From positions 48,022,779-48,086,778 of the forward strand of contig NC_090319.1 of the NCBI RefSeq assembly GCF_040869045.1: 64,000 nt of DNA, given 5' to 3'. Positions 35,925 through 45,779 of the stretch are shown in pieces (the stretch's first letter is position 1; each line of letters begins with the position of its first letter). A program made the position numbers and the translations under genes. The DNA comes from Eurosta solidaginis. Taxonomy: Eukaryota > Arthropoda > Insecta > Diptera > Tephritidae. A model generated the notes under the pieces. That model was given only the letters and a program-made list of their open reading frames with translations. It had not been told where the DNA came from and made no database searches.

Positions 35925-38900
35925 AAACCACTTCGCCACCGACGGTACACGAAGTGGAATCAAATCTCACTCGCCGTCTCTTCGTCACTGATCAATCAAA
36001 TCATCGTAAATTTTTAGTCGACACTGGCGCAGACTTATCAATTTTGCCAAAAAATTTATTCAATAAATTAAATAAACCAAATTCCTATAAACTTTTCGCC
36101 GCAAACGGCACACCCATAGAAACTTTCGGTAGCATTACTTGCAATGTCAATTTAGGACTAAGACGTGATTTCATTTGGACATTTTTGATAGCAAATGTGT
36201 CCAAACCCATTCTTGGCGCTGATTTTCTTGATGAATACGGATTGCTGGTTGATATAAAAAATAAACAATTGATCGATGTTCATACAAATTTACGAACTAA
36301 ATGCAATTCTCATCTTACACACTATCAAAGAGTCTCTTCGGTTCATTGCAAATCTGATTTCAGCGAAATAATAAATGAATTTGTAGATCTCACTCTGCCT
36401 CCAACCTTCAATAAACGTGATAATTTGAAACCTAGTACGGTAAAACATCAAATTATTACAACGGGTCGTCCCACTTTTTCACGAGCACGTCGTTTAAACC
36501 CTGAAAAACTTAAACTAGCTAAAGTTGAGTTCGAAGCAATGCTAAAAGCGGGAATTTGTCAACCAAGTAAAAGTCCTTGGGCAAGCCCATTGCACATAGT
36601 ACCCAAAAAAGGCGGCACATGGCGTTTTTGCGGTGATTATCGTGCTTTAAATGCCGTTACAATTCCTGATCGATATCCCTTACCTCACATCCAAGATGTA
36701 ACACACATATTTGCAAACAAACAAATTTTTTCAAAAATCGATCTCGTTAGCGCATACAATCAAATCCCAATAGCAGAAGAAGACAAAGAGAAAACTGCAA
36801 TCATTACACCCTTCGGCTTATTTGAATTCAATGTGATGACTTTTGGTCTCAGAAACGCATCTCAAACTTTTCAACGTTTCATGAACAGTATTTTTCACGA
36901 TCTTGATTTCGTCGTTGTCTACATCGATGACATTTGCATTGCTTCAAATGACATGAGCGAACATCGAAAACATTTGAAAATTGTCTTACAACGTCTTAAA
37001 GAAAAAAACATTAAAATCAACCTTGCCAAATGCGAATTTGGACAACAAAAAATCACTTTTCTCAGTCACATCGTCACAAAAGATGGCATTTTACCAAAAA
37101 CTGAAAAAGTTGATGTCATTAAAAATTTCAAAAAACCTGAAAAAGCACACGAACTCCGTAGTTTTTTGGCAATCCTTAACTCATATCGTCGCTTTCTACC
37201 GAATGCTGCTCAAATCCAAGGCAAACTTCAGCTGCTAATAAAAGGCAACAAAAAAAAAAATAATTCGCAAATTGCTTGGAACGACGATGCATCTTTAGCA
37301 TTTGAAAAATGTAAAGCTGATATCGCCAACGCTGTCCTGTTATCTCACCCAATTCCCAATACAACTTTGGCATTACACGTGGATGCTAGTAATCAGGCAA
37401 TAGGGGCAGCCCTTCACCAAATCAACAATGGTCAACTTCAACCATTAAGTTTTTATTCCAAACGATTAACCGATACCCAAAAGCGTTATAGCACCTATGA
37501 TCGTGAACTTTTGGCAATCTTTCAGGCAATCAAGCACAACAAATTTATGATCCACGGACGCAATTGCATTGTGTATACTGACCATAAACCATTAACATTT
37601 GCCTTTCGACAAAATCCCGACAAAGCTTCACCCAGACAAGCACGTCAACTTGATTTCATTGGTCAATTCACAACGGACATTCGTCACATTTCCGGCAAAG
37701 ATAACGTTGTTGCAGACTTATTGTCGCGCATTGAAGAAATCAAAGTTAACGATATCAGCTTAGAACTTCTAGCAAATTCTCAAATAAACGACAACGAACT
37801 AAATGACATTCTGGAAGGAAAAATCCCATGTTCTTTAAATTTGAACAAAATTTATCTTCCTGGTTCTAATCTGCACGTTTATTGCGACACATCTTCTAAG
37901 CAAATCAGACCCTTTATCGTCGGTAACATGCGAAAGAGAATTTTCAATCTGGTGCACAACATCTCGCATCCTGGTAAAAGGGCTTCTGTCAATTTATTAA
38001 CCGAACGTTATGTATGGCCAAACATCAAATCGGATGTCTCTAAATGGTCAAGTGAATGTGTTAATTGCCAAAAAAGCAAAGTTCACAAACATAACAAAAC
38101 TACTTTAGCTAATTTCAATGCACCTGACGGTCGTTTCAAACACATAAATATTGATATCATTGGACCTTTGCCGTTATCCAAGGGATTCCGTTATTGCTTA
38201 ACATGCATTGATCGTTTCTCACGCTGGCCAGTTACAATCCCCATCGAAAACATGACAGCTGAAACGGTAGCCAATGCACTCATTCGTGGATGGATTTCAC
38301 ACTATGGCGTACCACTATATGTCACAACCGATCAAGGTCGACAATTCGAATCGAATGTATTCAAAGAATTGAATCGTCTTCTTGGTTGTAAACACATCCG
38401 TACCACTCCCTATCATCCACAAGCCAACGGCTTGATTGAACGTTTCCATAGAACTCTGAAGGCATCAATCATGTGTCATCAAAACGAAACTTGGTATGAC
38501 GTGTTACCTTTAATCATGCTCGCATTAAGAACGACAATTAAAAATGATTTACAAGCTTGTCCAGCTGAATTGCTATACGGCACAACTTTAAGATTGCCGG
38601 GCGATTTTCTCGATGACAAAACTACTGATCTCTCGACAGATTTTGTTAAAAATCTAAAAAACGTCATGAACCAAATCAAAACCATTGTCACTTCGAATCA
38701 CTCTGTGAACCATTGTTTCATTCAAAAAGAACTTTCGAATTGCACACATGTATTCCTACGTGATGATTCCGTTAGAGCACCATTTAAACAGCCATATGAT
38801 GGCCCATTTGAAGTTGTTAAACGAAAAGAAAAAAATTTCGACATTCGGGTAAATGGAAGATTGGTAACGGTATCATGTGACCGTTTAAAAGCAGCTGTAT

Positions 38901-39097
38901 CATATAAGGATAATAATGAAACGAATACCAAAAATTTTATTGTAAAAAATAATGTTAAAGAAAACAATGAACCTCTTAGTCAAAAATTTGAACATGCCAA
39001 AAAATCCAATAACGTTAACTGTGTACCCACAGAAGTTAGAACACGATCAGGAAGACTGATTAGAAAACCCAATCGTTTTGTAACTTTTTCAACGTGA
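35894..39097 (+). CDS. pol: Pol polyprotein: protease, reverse transcriptase, RNase H, integrase
   Basis: The frame is open from just after a stop at 35891-35893 and lies in -1 relative to gag with a 31-bp overlap, so it is probably made as a Gag-Pol fusion by frameshifting. Residue numbers below count from the codon at 35954. Protease DTG is at 23-25 in LVDTGADLSILP. Reverse transcriptase has IDLVSAYNQIPI and YIDD at 323-326. RNase H starts with HVDASNQAIG (Asp 477) and ends with TDHKPLTFAF/ARQLDFI. Integrase has the HHCC finger (His 668, His 672, Cys 702, Cys 705) and a core D734, D793, E829 with exactly 35 residues between the last two. A C-terminal RTRSGRLIRKP tail follows. No stop or missing catalytic residue is visible. 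The usual cytoplasmic capsid and nuclear integration roles are family knowledge. Confidence 0.93.
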   Translation, partial: RQFKRQFGKLKTTSPPTVHEVESNLTRRLFVTDQSNHRKFLVDTGADLSILPKNLFNKLNKPNSYKLFAANGTPIETFGSITCNVNLGLRRDFIWTFLIANVSKPILGADFLDEYGLLVDIKNKQLIDVHTNLRTKCNSHLTHYQRVSSVHCKSDFSEIINEFVDLTLPPTFNKRDNLKPSTVKHQIITTGRPTFSRARRLNPEKLKLAKVEFEAMLKAGICQPSKSPWASPLHIVPKKGGTWRFCGDYRALNAVTIPDRYPLPHIQDVTHIFANKQIFSKIDLVSAYNQIPIAEEDKEKTAIITPFGLFEFNVMTFGLRNASQTFQRFMNSIFHDLDFVVVYIDDICIASNDMSEHRKHLKIVLQRLKEKNIKINLAKCEFGQQKITFLSHIVTKDGILPKTEKVDVIKNFKKPEKAHELRSFLAILNSYRRFLPNAAQIQGKLQLLIKGNKKKNNSQIAWNDDASLAFEKCKADIANAVLLSHPIPNTTLALHVDASNQAIGAALHQINNGQLQPLSFYSKRLTDTQKRYSTYDRELLAIFQAIKHNKFMIHGRNCIVYTDHKPLTFAFRQNPDKASPRQARQLDFIGQFTTDIRHISGKDNVVADLLSRIEEIKVNDISLELLANSQINDNELNDILEGKIPCSLNLNKIYLPGSNLHVYCDTSSKQIRPFIVGNMRKRIFNLVHNISHPGKRASVNLLTERYVWPNIKSDVSKWSSECVNCQKSKVHKHNKTTLANFNAPDGRFKHINIDIIGPLPLSKGFRYCLTCIDRFSRWPVTIPIENMTAETVANALIRGWISHYGVPLYVTTDQGRQFESNVFKELNRLLGCKHIRTTPYHPQANGLIERFHRTLKASIMCHQNETWYDVLPLIMLALRTTIKNDLQACPAELLYGTTLRLPGDFLDDKTTDLSTDFVKNLKNVMNQIKTIVTSNHSVNHCFIQKELSNCTHVFLRDDSVRAPFKQPYDGPFEVVKRKEKNFDIRVNGRLVTVSCDRLKAAVSYKDNNETNTKNFIVKNNVKENNEPLSQKFEHAKKSNNVNCVPTEVRTRSGRLIRKPNRFVTFST

Positions 39098-39110
39098 TCG
39101 GTGGATCACT

Positions 39111-39120
39111 GGTGGGGGAG
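39111..39120 (+). promoter_or_regulatory. Polypurine tract
   Basis: GGTGGGGGAG lies two bases before the 3' LTR, the expected plus-strand primer position. Confidence 0.8.
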
Positions 39121-39122
39121 TA

Positions 39123-39450
39123 TGTGGCGGTTTACTAACTAGCCTTTTTACAATAGTCAATGAGAGTCATTTTACTTCGCGACACGATTCACATGTCATT
39201 CAATGATAAATGTCAAAATGAGTTTTATACTTTTTCTTACTTTGTTCTTTGTTCGAGCGGCCGTGACAAGCGCACGCATTCATTATAAATTTGTAAAAAC
39301 TAAATCGCAAACACCGTGGTTCATCCGCGAATAAAATCAAGAAATATTTATATAAAGTTATACAGTGTGTTTCCTTGATTCGGCAGCGATAAAGCGTTTC
39401 ATTAGAAACCATCATTTGTTGGAATAATTCTGCCGGCAAAGAAGCCCACA
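39123..39450 (+). repeat. 3' LTR
   Basis: Same length as the 5' LTR and identical except for one transition. It is followed by the ACTT duplication. Confidence 0.95.
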
Positions 39451-39740
39451 ACTTCCTCGGCCGGATTATCTTCATCCATTCGCATAACCTATCCCGCGAA
39501 GTCTTTGATTTTTTATTCGCTGCACAATTGTCATATCTGCGTAAAGGTCATATAGCTCATCAATGATATAGTCAAACGTCGTGTGGAGATGTCCAACCTC
39601 GCTGGCGTTAATAAGGGATGCAACTAAGCGTAAAGAAAATCCGATAGATGGCCAACTAATTGAGTTATTAAGAAATTTTTTAAGAATCGGTGAAATGTTC
39701 GGACAAAGTATTACTTTCATCTCAGTTAGAGACTTGAAGC
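39451..39740 (-). pseudogene. RTE-like fragment, upstream part of the disrupted host copy
   Basis: The minus strand reads ELYDLYADMTIVQRIKNQRL followed by a degraded RGIGYANG block, matching the RTE-like C-terminal region (ELYELYAD in the 20-kb copy). The frame runs into the right target duplication and is taken up again at 34376 if the retrotransposon and one ACTT are removed. Confidence 0.75.
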
Positions 39741-39889
39741 TTTAAACACATTGAAAATCTCAGCAACTTATCTCGAACGTCCCTTATTGCGGTAATATTA
39801 ATTCTTCCAATGAACTGCATCATCAAGTCATCGGTATTTCCTTTCACCTAAGAGTGTCAAAAGGTGGACGGCATACAATTTGAAGGGTC

Positions 39890-40110
39890 ACCATGTATCG
39901 ATCCAGTTTGGCATTTCAACATCCAAGTTAAGATGAATTAAACAAGGGATGCATCGAGGTAGTGTCCTAAGACCACATTTGCTTTGTTTTTATGTTTGGA
40001 AGGGGTGTCTATGTTTCCTACGCCAATGACAAAATAAAGTTGGCAACAGGTTCCGCTGTCCCTTCAATTGATGAACTATGCTGTAGAATTGACAACTAGA
40101 TTTCCAGTTT
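39890..40110 (+). pseudogene. Jockey-like reverse-transcriptase fragment
   Basis: ELNKGCIEVVS followed by a region with VYVSYANDKIKLATGS and SIDELCCRIDN mirrors the 61060-61250 part of the jockey-like copy (IVSYAGNCTIMATGPGPKID). Stops and shifts interrupt it. Confidence 0.5.
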
Positions 40111-40589
40111 GTTTTTTTGTTTTTTGTTTTTGTCTCTCGTACTTTACACCATCGACTATGACGTAGACGTGGCGAATGTCAGCAATACTGGACATCTTGT
40201 CGAAAATTTTCAAGTCTTTGCTAGCAGCACTTGGGGGGTTAATTTAGAACCACGTAACTTAGAATCTCCTGGTCATAAAAGCCCTACTTGCACTTAAAGT
40301 GTGTGATGTTTTCTGCTGCTCTGAATCGCCTCCATTCTGATTGTATGGACAAGACTAAACACACAAAACTTTGTTAGCTAATTGTACTGATGATAACGTA
40401 TGAAGGAAATTTGCTAAGGAATCACATAGAGGGGACAATGTAAGACGATACCAAAAATAACATTGGACTTCTGCTGTAAATTTATCATCCAAATTTGATC
40501 GAGTGTTGCTCGAAGTCACCTCCATACCGACAACAATACTCATTTATACATAAATTATTGTTACAATAATTATATATATAATTATAATT

Positions 40590-40954
40590 GGCGGCCACCG
40601 TGGTGTGATGGTAGCGTGCTCCGCCTATCACACCGTATGCTCTGTGTTCGCACCCCGGGCAAAGCAACATCAAAATTTTAGAAGTAAGGTTTTTAAATTA
40701 GAAGAAAATTTTTTTAAGCGGGGTCGCCCCTCGGCAGTGTTTGGCCAGCGCTCCGGGTGTATTTCTGCCATGAAAAGCTCTCAGTGAAAACTCATCTGCC
40801 TTGCAGATGCCGCTCGGAGTCGGCATAAAACATGTAGGTCCCGTCCGGCCAATTTGTAGGGAAAATGAAGAGGAGCACGACGCAAATTGGAAGAGAAGCT
40901 CGGCCTTAGATCTCTTCGGATGTTATCGCGCCTTACATTTATTTTTTTATTTAT
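40590..40954 (+). mobile_element. tRNA-derived SINE, copy 1
   Basis: The head GTGTGATGGTAGCGTGCTC (box A-like, about 40604-40622) and GTGTTCGCACC (box B-like, 40644-40654) form a tRNA-related pol III promoter. A body of about 270 bp (GGGGTCGCCCCTCGGCAGTG, GATGCCGCTCGGAGTCGGCA) and an ATTTATTT tail follow. Copies at 54847-55212 (minus) and 62797-63164 (plus) share the whole structure. A solo LTR has inserted at the end of its tail. Confidence 0.85.
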
Positions 40955-41419
40955 TGTGGCGAATAGTTATTAGCATCACTATGCTGTTAGTAATCACAAC
41001 AATAAAAAGAGCAAGCAGCCAGTCTTATGTACATGTACACATCAAGGCAAGCAACACTTACGTACATAGCAGGCGACGAAAAATATCTCACATACACATA
41101 TGTATCAGCTAAGAGACGAAGTAGTTATTCACAGATACACACGCATATGGCTAGATGAAAAGCATAAACTGCAAATATACATGTACATAGCTGAGTAACT
41201 AAGCATGAGGTGCAGCTATTCTAGAACACATGTTCGTGAAACGACTAGACCTTGGAAGAATTGGCGAACGAGATAACCGAGAGTATAAAAGCAACATAAG
41301 CTGAGGAATCAATAAGCAGTTTGATTTAAACACGCTATTAGTTGTGAAGTGAAGTAGTTCAGCGATTCGAACGTTAGCTGAAGGTGCATAATTATCGGAA
41401 TTTCCCAAAATTCGTTAAA
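40955..41419 (+). mobile_element. Solo LTR, 465 bp, in the SINE tail
   Basis: It starts TGTGGCGAATAGTTATTAG and ends AATTCGTTAAA (terminal CA mutated to AA), flanked by TTAT at 40951-40954 and 41420-41423. It shares GAGTATAAAAGCA, GCAGTTTGATTT and the CACGCTATT block with the LTR at 29344-29828, so it is the same family but diverged. Confidence 0.8.
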
Positions 41420-41423
41420 TTAT

Positions 41424-42997
41424 ATTCGCTTCAACTTGCACTCCATAATCAAACCAACAAATCTCATCCTCATCAACACAGTAGCTCTAACTTGAATTGA
41501 ACTTAGTAGTACGTTATATAAATGTTCTGGAAATACCGTATAACGAGTATCTGTGTACGTCATTGCAACTTTAGTCTGAAAGATTTACCAATTTGTAGAT
41601 TAAATAAATAATCAAAACTTTTAAAATGTTTTGATAGACGCATCTAGAGGACCCTAATGTCAATCGTTGCTATGTGGATTAAGTATGTTTACACAAATCT
41701 AAGCATTTGTTATCCTTTCATAATCCATTGATAACAGTTTCAGATATGTTCAGATTAATGTGGATAACAAGCATATATTCTTATTATGACACACGCTCCT
41801 ATGTACATACATATGTGTGGGTGTACGGGTTTGGAGAAGAAGATAAGTATGCCTGTTTAAAGGCAATTGGCGCAGCCTAATCAAGTGGAAGTAGACATTT
41901 TTAAGAAAAAATTAACCAAGATATGTGGGCGGTAATAACATTAGATTAACAAAAATAAATATACCATTTTTCACACCGGAATAATTAAAGTTGTTTTCCA
42001 AAATACGTAATTAACTATGGGTATGTAGTAGCAATCATTTAGGTTTAAGCAGGCTCTAGCAGTTTTAAAATAACTTAAAACAAGTGAGATACATGCAGAA
42101 AACTAAAAACTTACGATGACTTATGTCAGATGCAATAAGTATCCAAAAATCTGAGTTACATCAGAATGAGATACTCTCACCTGTTTCTTGCAAAATATTG
42201 GATAAATGTACGGAAGATTCCAGCTATTTATCTGCCATATAGCTTGCACCAAAAGAAGGTTTCAAGAATATTTAAGAGTGCTCTTTCAGAGCATAAATCA
42301 AGTGAAATTAGTCTAAAGGAATACTAGCTTTTGGTTGAGTGCCTCTGCCTTCCAGCTCTGGCTAATTGTTTGCCCATATGATTCAAGTCCATCTGTTAAG
42401 AGCAGGCTGCAGGTGTTCAATAGAACTTCTAATTTCTCATACATCTAACGGAAGTTCAAAATTAGCTTATCCGCTTCGGATGGTAATGGTGGCTTCACGA
42501 CAGCAATAAGTGCTGATGTAGCATATGGTAGAGGCAAGCCAGGTAAGAAGAAATAGCTAAAAATTGCTATTCAGACTCCGATATTGGCACAAGTGAGCCC
42601 AGCGAAGTGGATGGAAATCAAAGGCACTTGACTAAGCATTTTCTTTGAGCAATACTCGATTTTGCAGCGTTGTTGAGAGGGCCAAGGCCTGAAATCAGAA
42701 GTAGGAGGGAAAATGTTCTAGTCCTTGAACCAAGAGACAAGCTAGCAGGAAAACGGGAGTTGAAGTATCCAGAAACCATGTAACTAAAAAATTTAAGGCA
42801 CGAAAAGTAGTGGAATAATAGTAGCACACAAAGGAAACCTGGACTGATTAATGAGTTGAAGGGATATAACGACGAGAATTCAGCTTACTCAGAGATTCTA
42901 GAGTAAGCTTACGCTGCAACTCCGGTTGTATCGAGAGAAAGATAAACGAAGTGGCTAAGCTAAGAAAAAAGAAATCGGAGAATGATTGGTCATACAG
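41424..42997. other. No gene recognised
   Basis: AT-rich spacer. A small inverted repeat AGCTTACTC / GAGTAAGCT lies near 42882-42910. No coding motif. Confidence 0.4.
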
Positions 42998-43082
42998 AGA
43001 AGAAAAGGTAAGCAAGTGAAAGGAAATGAAGGGAAAGGCAAAGAGAGGAAAGGAATGGAACGGAAAGGAAAGGGACGGAGGA
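42998..43082. repeat. GGAAAG-type purine microsatellite
   Basis: Degenerate GGAAAG repeats on the plus strand, directly before the TTATCGA array. This is the inverse of the CGATAA-then-CCTTT order at 6925-7012 and 53800-54110. Confidence 0.7.
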
Positions 43083-43109
43083 ATATATGTGTTATCAGTC
43101 TCTTAGACA

Positions 43110-43590
43110 GGTAATCGATTTGTTTTCAAAGTGTTAAAAATATACTGTCTATAACAAATTTTGTCGACTAGTTATCGATTTTTAATCTAGGAACCAAAAA
43201 ACAGGTTTCTTATTATATAACTTGATTCGAAATAAATGTCTTTCGGATTTGAAAAAAAAAAATATAATCGTATTTTGCAGCTGGATTTTTATAGAAAATT
43301 GATTTATATTTTCAAAAAATATCGACTTGATATCGAAAGTGATCGATTTGTTATCGACGAATTACCGATTTGCTATCGAAAAAATGTTGATATTTTATCG
43401 AAAATGTATCGATTTGTAAGCGAAAATATACCGAACGTTTAGCGAAAGGTTATCGATATGTTACCAGAAAGATATAGATTTTAACCAAAAGTTATCGATT
43501 TGTTATCGTATGGTAGCACACCAATTTGTTATCGGAAGTTTACCAATATTTTATCGGTGTTCTATCAATTTGTAACAAAAAATGTATGTA
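43110..43590. repeat. TTATCGA minisatellite array, 11-bp period, copy 3
   Basis: Clear 11-bp steps appear near 43494-43575: TTATCGATTTG, TTATCGTATGG, then later TTATCGGAAGT, TTACCAATATT, TTATCGGTGTT, CTATCAATTTG. The orientation is opposite to the 5.8-kb array. Confidence 0.85.
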
Positions 43591-43981
43591 TTTTAAATTT
43601 GGGAAATTTTTTTTTTAAGGTTTTTTTCACTTGGGAACTTTTCAGAGCTGGTTATTCGGTTCGTGGGAACGTAGTTATTGAAAAAAATTTTAAAGTTTAA
43701 TTTTGTTAACAGACATTTATTAAAAGCTTTTGTAAAAATTAATATTTTATAAGATTTTTCGAATTTAAGAATTTGATATCGTTTAAGTATGCGTGTAATA
43801 TTATATGAAGGCAACTCACACGAACCCACAACTACCACGCAAACTCGTTAAAAGTTTCTGAGCTTTACACGCTTAACGAGCTTTGCGCAATATTTGGAAG
43901 CTTTCGTGAACTTTCCTTTTAATTTCAAAAGTAAATAAATTTTACCATCCATCTATTATTTGTGACTTTACTCGTGTTCTA

Positions 43982-43987
43982 TTTATT
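43982..43987 (-). promoter_or_regulatory. Possible polyadenylation signal of the 402-residue gene
   Basis: TTTATT on the plus strand (AATAAA on the minus strand) lies about 77 bp past the stop codon at 44064. Confidence 0.45.
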
Positions 43988-44063
43988 TTGTTTTTGTAAG
44001 TATATCTTACGTAAATATGTGCTAATATCTACGTAAGGACGCCCTTTCCAAAAACAAAACACT

Positions 44064-45272
44064 TCAATATTTCTTACGTATGAAATCTGGCTTGCTACAA
44101 ACACGTACTGGGCTTCGTTTTCTTGTTGGAATTTGGACATGACGCTTAGGTTGACCAGGTATTACGCGTCCAGCAGGTAAAGAAATGACTTTGTATTTAT
44201 CTAAAACATTCGTTATTAACAACGTCATCGGACTATCAGAATGTGGTAGTAAAATACAATGCGCAGGCTCAGTTGATATTTGGCATTGTGATGTTGACTT
44301 GAGCGTATTAGCTGGTGCTGTTAATAGTTTTAAAGATTTTTCACAAATATTTGACTTTGTTTCTTGTAAAGCTTCGTAGCTGGCTGTAGCGTGTTTGTTT
44401 AGTTCAATACTCTTCTCATTTACTTGAGACAATACCAAGATATTCGGTTTATCCGGCAAGAACAATGCTTGCGCATTCGTTTGCGTTGCACCATCGGTTG
44501 AAATGTGCATTTGCACTGTTGGCACTGGCAATTGCGCCTTGTGCGCCGGCTTGTCCGGTGCGGTCGCATGCACCAACGAAAAGGGCTCATTAGACGGTTT
44601 ATCTGCTGTGGCGGGAGCTTTCTGTATTGTTTTTTGCGTAACCTTTTGTGGGACGCCTGGCGGCACGCCATCACGCACGCCACCATTTTTTGACACAGCG
44701 CACAGTGCAAGTGATTTTGGAGTCGCTGTGACAACGTTGTTACTGTTATTATTTTCAATTGATAAATTAGTTTGTGGTTGTAATAATTTTGGCAAGCATG
44801 TAATTGTTTGTTTTGTTTGTCGCAACAGCACACCAATCGCATCTCTTTTGTTGCGGATATTATTCCTAAGTAAAGTGGACAACGCAGTGATTTTTTGCGT
44901 GATGGTGCTTCCTTCCGTTCCACGAAATGTAATTTGTTTGACTTTTTTATGGGCTGTTGTATGAAAACTCCCTCCAACGCCTTTTCCTTCGGCATCTGGT
45001 TCACGAAAATTCATATTTTTACGATTAACATGATCAAGACGTCGAGGTTGCAGCGTTCGATTTAGCACATACTTCAATTGTCCAGCACGAATTCTGCGTA
45101 CATTCTCAGCTAAGTGTGACCAATACTCGGCACGTGCTTGTGCTGCTGCTTCACATGCCGCTGTTTTTTGCTGGCGATGAACGCGAAAAGCGTTCACTGT
45201 TTCCATGAACGCGTTACCGCGTCGCGAAAGCTTTGCAAAGTGCATGGCGCATATCCAACGAATGTAAGACAT
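44064..45272 (-). CDS. Intronless 402-residue protein of unknown function (host gene candidate)
   Basis: An uninterrupted minus-strand frame with a true ATG (45270-45272) in a good insect context (ACCAAAATGT). I do not recognise it and find no transposon domain. The first 80 or so residues look conserved in character: YIRWICAMHFAKLSRRGNAF, then an Ala/Arg/Glu-rich probable helix with AQARAEYWSHLAENVRRIRA. The middle (about 100-330) is Thr/Ser/Pro/Lys/Gln-rich and probably disordered. The C-terminus is basic (QPKRHVQIPTRKRSPVRV). There is no signal peptide, membrane segment or Cys/His finger. Base composition is less A/T-rich than the surroundings, and two other frames of the same segment are also long, which compositional bias can cause. 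CGATAA arrays lie on both sides. It could be a lineage-specific gene or an exon of a longer one. Confidence 0.65.
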   Translation of the reverse strand: MSYIRWICAMHFAKLSRRGNAFMETVNAFRVHRQQKTAACEAAAQARAEYWSHLAENVRRIRAGQLKYVLNRTLQPRRLDHVNRKNMNFREPDAEGKGVGGSFHTTAHKKVKQITFRGTEGSTITQKITALSTLLRNNIRNKRDAIGVLLRQTKQTITCLPKLLQPQTNLSIENNNSNNVVTATPKSLALCAVSKNGGVRDGVPPGVPQKVTQKTIQKAPATADKPSNEPFSLVHATAPDKPAHKAQLPVPTVQMHISTDGATQTNAQALFLPDKPNILVLSQVNEKSIELNKHATASYEALQETKSNICEKSLKLLTAPANTLKSTSQCQISTEPAHCILLPHSDSPMTLLITNVLDKYKVISLPAGRVIPGQPKRHVQIPTRKRSPVRVCSKPDFIRKKY

Positions 45273-45779
45273 TTTGGTACGATCAAAACTTTTCGGAAAT
45301 TCTTTTACTTAAAATTTCGTTAGTAATTATTGCAAAAACACACAAACTTCACATAAAATTTTGTTCGAAGATTTTTCCTATTTAATAATATTTTAGTTTA
45401 TTGTTATATTTTCTGATCAAAATATATTTAAATTTTTTTTACACTTCTTCAATTTAGACAAATAAAAGACAATTCTAGAAAAATAGAGCATTTGCTGCCT
45501 TTTTATTTTCGGAAAGCAAAGTAGCTCAAAATTATAAAAAAAATTACGTAGCTGCATTCATCTAATGGATGATGTGATATCGACGGTTGAATCATAGGTG
45601 ATGTCGTTGCAACATCGCGCTGTTTATGGTGACATCACCACCATTCACAATTATCACAATTGCTGATGGGATGGGAAGTAAGAAACACAATGCTAAGGAA
45701 AGCAAAACCGCCTTGTGGACTCTTCCTCTCAACAATGGTTTTCATCTCAGAAAAAAATATATCTCTCTTTGAATTATCG
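45273..45779. other. Upstream region of the 402-residue gene
   Basis: AT-rich 5' flank. I see no clear TATA box or initiator. The plus-strand frame 45660-45899 runs into the TTATCGA array and is not supported. Confidence 0.35.

Larger units (their letters stand above)
34377..39450 (+). mobile_element. Complete CsRn1-clade Ty3/gypsy LTR retrotransposon, 5074 bp
   Basis: Two 328-bp LTRs (34377-34704, 39123-39450) begin TGTGG and end CCACA. They differ at one base only (A at 34690, G at 39436). The flanking ACTT at 34373-34376 and 39451-39454 is a 4-bp target duplication. Internally it has a tRNA-Trp primer site, gag, pol in the -1 frame, and a polypurine tract. No env frame follows pol. The CsRn1 clade is inferred from the unusual CHCC gag knuckle, the tRNA-Trp primer and the 4-bp duplication, all features I associate with that clade. 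Near-identical LTRs indicate a young insertion that could still be active. Confidence 0.93.

Noticed and set aside
40604..40654. Possible genuine tRNA gene
   Set aside because: Box A and box B words are part of a SINE head repeated at three sites with a common 300-bp body. No proper cloverleaf acceptor stem.
42882..42910. Short inverted repeat AGCTTACTC / GAGTAAGCT as a terminator
   Set aside because: Nine-base arms in an AT-rich eukaryotic spacer, without T-run or gene next to it. Likely chance.
44420..45004. Long overlapping frames (minus 44420-45004, plus 44503-44964) within the 402-residue gene
   Set aside because: Shadows of the real frame. They lack the start context, show no plausible protein character and are shorter.
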